Shown here: one piece after another, positions 61,451 through 64,000 of the stretch | Numbering within the stretch: position 1 is the first letter of the stretch | Layout of the letters: the number at the start of each line of letters is the position of its first letter | DNA from: Epiperipatus broadwayi | Lineage: Eukaryota; Onychophora; Udeonychophora; Euonychophora; Peripatidae | Assembly (NCBI GenBank): GCA_028023455.1 | Contig: JAQFVV010006294.1 | Coordinates: 3,745,001 to 3,809,000 of the forward strand | DNA length: 64,000 bases | Reading direction: 5' to 3' | The notes under the pieces: generated by a model | The model's database searches: none | The model's input: the letters and a program-made list of their open reading frames with translations, nothing else | What the model was told of the DNA's origin: nothing | Position numbers and translations under genes: made by a program

Positions 61451-61559
61451 ATCTTCACCAACCTGTTTTGCAGCATATCTTAAAAGCCCAGTCATCCTTT
61501 CTATTGACAATTTTTATTTATTTTATTCTCTAATTTGTTTCTCTCTATGCACAGTGCAT

Positions 61560-62110
61560 TAACTTGATTCATAAGTTGGTCACTTATGTTCCATATAACA
61601 CATCATTTAACTTCTTCCATTAAAGTTTCTTTCATTTGGTGAGCTTCCCAAAGTACAGTTTGTTCTTGATTCTCTTCCATTTTTAAACTTTAACTCATTA
61701 GCTCATTTCTGTTGATCTATCTTGTATTTTCTCAAAGTTAATCATCACTTGTTGATGTTCTATTTCCATATTTTCAATTTCTTGTTGAACCTCTACAAGG
61801 TCCTGTTTAACATATCCTTTTTACCATCATTTCTCTTGTTTACTATTGTCAAATTCTGCTTAACTTTTTCAATGACTTATTTCATTTCTGCCTGCCCCTA
61901 TTTAAATTCTATTTGAGCTTGTCTTTCTTTTTGACCCTTTTTTAGTTCTAGTATTATTTTAATGAGATTCCCTAATTCTATTGACACATTGCAATTATGG
62001 TTTTTCTCAATTCATTAAGCTTGGATTCCTATAAGCTATTTTCTTTGGATGAAGTTATTAATATATTTTCCCCTATGGTATCAAAATCTTATCCATATTA
62101 ATTTTTAAAA
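61560..62110 (-). pseudogene. Coiled-coil coding relic, gag-like
   Basis: The minus strand reads, with stops, LGNLIKIILELKKGQKERQA, EMK.VIEKVKQNLTIVNKRN and EVQQEIENMEIEHQQVMINF then EKIQDRSTEM. Heptad-like spacing of hydrophobic and charged residues suggests a long coiled coil. Gag proteins of LTR elements and LINE ORF1 proteins both look like this. No RT was found beside it. Confidence 0.35.
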
Positions 62111-64000
62111 ATCTGTCTTTTTTTGCATACTCATTTTTTTTTTGTTTTATATCCTTATATTTCCAATATAACTAATATACATCATTAATAAGATTACTCA
62201 TCCCTGTCTCTATGAAACTCATCCAGTTTTCCTCTCCACCTTTTCATACTCATTAGTCAACCTAACTATTTTATCTATGCTCTAAATCACCAGGAACACA
62301 GTATCCTTAATTATTGTAAGTCTTGTTTCACTTGTGATTTTCTGAGTTTATCTCTAGTGTAGTTTTAGAAAGCTTTATCATTTAACACACAATGTATTTA
62401 TTGATCATTCCTTACCTCAAGTAAGTGGTTTTAATCATGCCATAATTGGGTCACCATTTTTAACTTTATATTTGTATGTGATTAATATTGATTTCCTGAC
62501 TTATCCACACCTGAAGATATTTTAGTCTAATAGATTAGACTGCATTAAATCATGAAGAATTCTAAGACTTGTAATTAGTTACATAATTGACTGTGGATCT
62601 GAGTAATACATTACTAATAGCACATTTCAATATAAACTAATTTTTTACCTATTCTTTAGAATATTTAATTTTCAATCTTCAACAAATACAATTATAAATA
62701 TCCATAGTCTAGCTCAAAGTGTTAATATCTTCAGCATAACTCTTAATCAAGAAACAAGAAATTGCCCTTAATACAGGTTGTGTACCTCTTAAACCTATAA
62801 TAATATATCAAAATAACAAAAATGGTGAGGTATAATTAAATTAATTTACAAGTCCATTCCATTTTTTATACCAATACTACTATTGCTTTGTTTAAATCAC
62901 CTGCTAACTACATAGTAACAATTTTATTATGTACTTTGAAACCTTATCATTACATCATTCTGGTTCTGAATGTGGACAACTATCTAGATATTTTTCCTTA
63001 GAAGCATATCTCTGCATGCACAAATCCCATGTCCTTAAATGATTTAATGTTTAAAGAAATATCATTTAAAGTATATATTTATATTAGTTGGATAAAATTA
63101 AGTTAAACGTAATTTTTTTAAATTTAATCTAGATTTAAAATGCTTATCAGGAATAAATTTTTATTACAATTACTATATATATATATTGAAACAGGTATAC
63201 TGTTCCGTGCATATATATTCAAAAGATCCCCCCCCCCCATTTAAAAAAGACTAGTATGATTTGATCAAATTAAAAAAGAAATAAAGTAAAAAAGTTTATA
63301 GTTAAAAGAAAATCATTATTGATTTTATAGTTTCAAATTATGATGTAAATAAAAGCTGGAAATTATTAAAAAAGATTATATTTTTTAATTTTTGGAATGA
63401 TGTTTTCAAATAAAGTGTTATATCAGCTTAAGGCAGTCTTAATCAATTGAAAAACATGGCTTAATCTTTATGCTTTTTTATCTATCCCACTAAAAAAGTA
63501 GATTATCCAATCATTATGAAGAGAAAGGCAATCGGGCTTAAATGAGAGCAGTATGAAAATTAGGTACAGTGGGAAAAGGCTGTTTAATCAGTCTAAGAAT
63601 CAGATATAAATAGTCAAGTTGGAAATTCAGAAGCTGATTAGATTTGATTTTAAAACAAGAGACTTTGAAAGAGTTTTAAAAAGTTTTTCCAGAGAGATTT
63701 TAAGGAGATCAAATAGTTATATTTTTTTCCAAAGAGATATTTTTCAAGTAGCTGTTAAAGAAGAATTTTGAAAAAAAAAGATTTCAATTTTAAAAGGATA
63801 TTAAAGAACCTCTGTTAATGATGGAAAAAGAAAGCTTTATTAAGGAAAACTTGACGATGAAAGCTTAACCAGTCACAGCTTCATCTCTTCATTCTAAGCC
63901 ATGATTTTTCAAGATTTGCCTGGATAACCATCATGAAAGGGATTAATGCCATTCAGCTTAAATAAAATGACCCCTTTTTGAAGGAACAAACTGGATAAAT
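62111..64000. other. Right end of window, no recognised gene
   Basis: AT-rich sequence with a C run (63228-63238) and TATAAATAG at 63606. The last 500 bases are more purine-rich and contain repeated GAGATTTT/AAAGAG blocks, which could belong to an LTR or leader region of an element continuing to the right, but nothing proves it. Confidence 0.4.

Larger units (their letters stand above)
59640..61490 (+). mobile_element. LINE copy B, 3' half (RT)
   Basis: This corresponds to 27340-29830 of copy A without its hAT element: LLNRLLPVIG (RT block), VENLIYLKAKLILNKDGYF, a motif around the YADD box that is broken, then VLDVEIQLKKCADTAFDKLK and LVVYRSNNLLNLLYGHEIW with FHLRMLYKILIVQWQDHKN. The 79-bp insertion at 60499-60577 and an insertion of about 110 bp near 60905-61010 interrupt it. 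The RT C-terminus after 61450 is missing. Confidence 0.7.

Noticed and set aside
1-64000. CRISPR array, bacterial operons or phage genes
   Set aside because: No regularly spaced repeats, no ribosome binding sites with long frames. Composition and splice sites are eukaryotic.
63600-64000. LTR at the right edge of the window
   Set aside because: A TATA box and purine-rich blocks are present, but no partner LTR, no TG/CA ends and no adjoining pol are within the window.

Overview
The window is eukaryotic nuclear DNA from a metazoan. It has spliced GT-AG exons, tRNA-derived SINEs, LINEs, hAT elements and Ty3/gypsy remnants in a very AT-rich background (roughly three quarters A+T by eye). The species cannot be named from sequence alone. 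The repeat mix (RTE-like LINEs, tRNA-like SINEs, long (TA)n tracts) would suit a lophotrochozoan such as a mollusc, but that is only a guess.

The only convincing host gene is the 3' end of one plus-strand gene, from base 1 (open at the 5' edge) to a stop at 40583. Six exons splice in a consistent frame (junction phases 1-1-1-1-2) into about 390 codons of acidic, Thr/Val-rich, low-complexity protein. It resembles the disordered C-terminal tail of invertebrate ankyrins (Ank2/unc-44 type); this is a tentative family call. Exons 2 and 3 are paralogous to each other. Two introns are huge (14.9 kb and 23.6 kb). A poly(A) signal lies about 60 bp after the stop.

Intron 2 (1172-16054) is mostly featureless AT-rich DNA with a LINE tail, a short tandem repeat and pieces of dispersed repeats. 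Intron 3 (16175-39772) is a nest of mobile elements. It holds two tRNA-like SINEs with 14-bp target duplications, LINE fragments on both strands, a 2.2-kb imperfect palindrome, two non-autonomous hAT elements (one inserted inside a LINE) and a 4.5-kb palindrome whose outer ~650 bp look like LTRs in inverted orientation. That palindrome sits in a tandemly duplicated SINE which itself interrupts another LINE.

Downstream of the gene (40584-64000) I see no host gene. The region holds a degenerate Ty3/gypsy RT-RNase H fragment (42.6-43.3 kb), a near-complete decayed Ty3/gypsy element with both LTRs (48.6-53.3 kb), a second copy of the intron-3 LINE split by about 4 kb of later insertions (54.3-61.5 kb), two perfect or near-perfect hairpin MITEs, a 362-bp hAT MITE, and a coiled-coil-coding relic at the right end.

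The points most worth a second look are the two large palindromes, the internal tandem duplication shared by two LINE copies, the paralogous ankyrin-tail exons, and an excess of long G/C homopolymers. All LINE and LTR coding regions seen are broken by stops and frameshifts, so nothing here looks able to move on its own.
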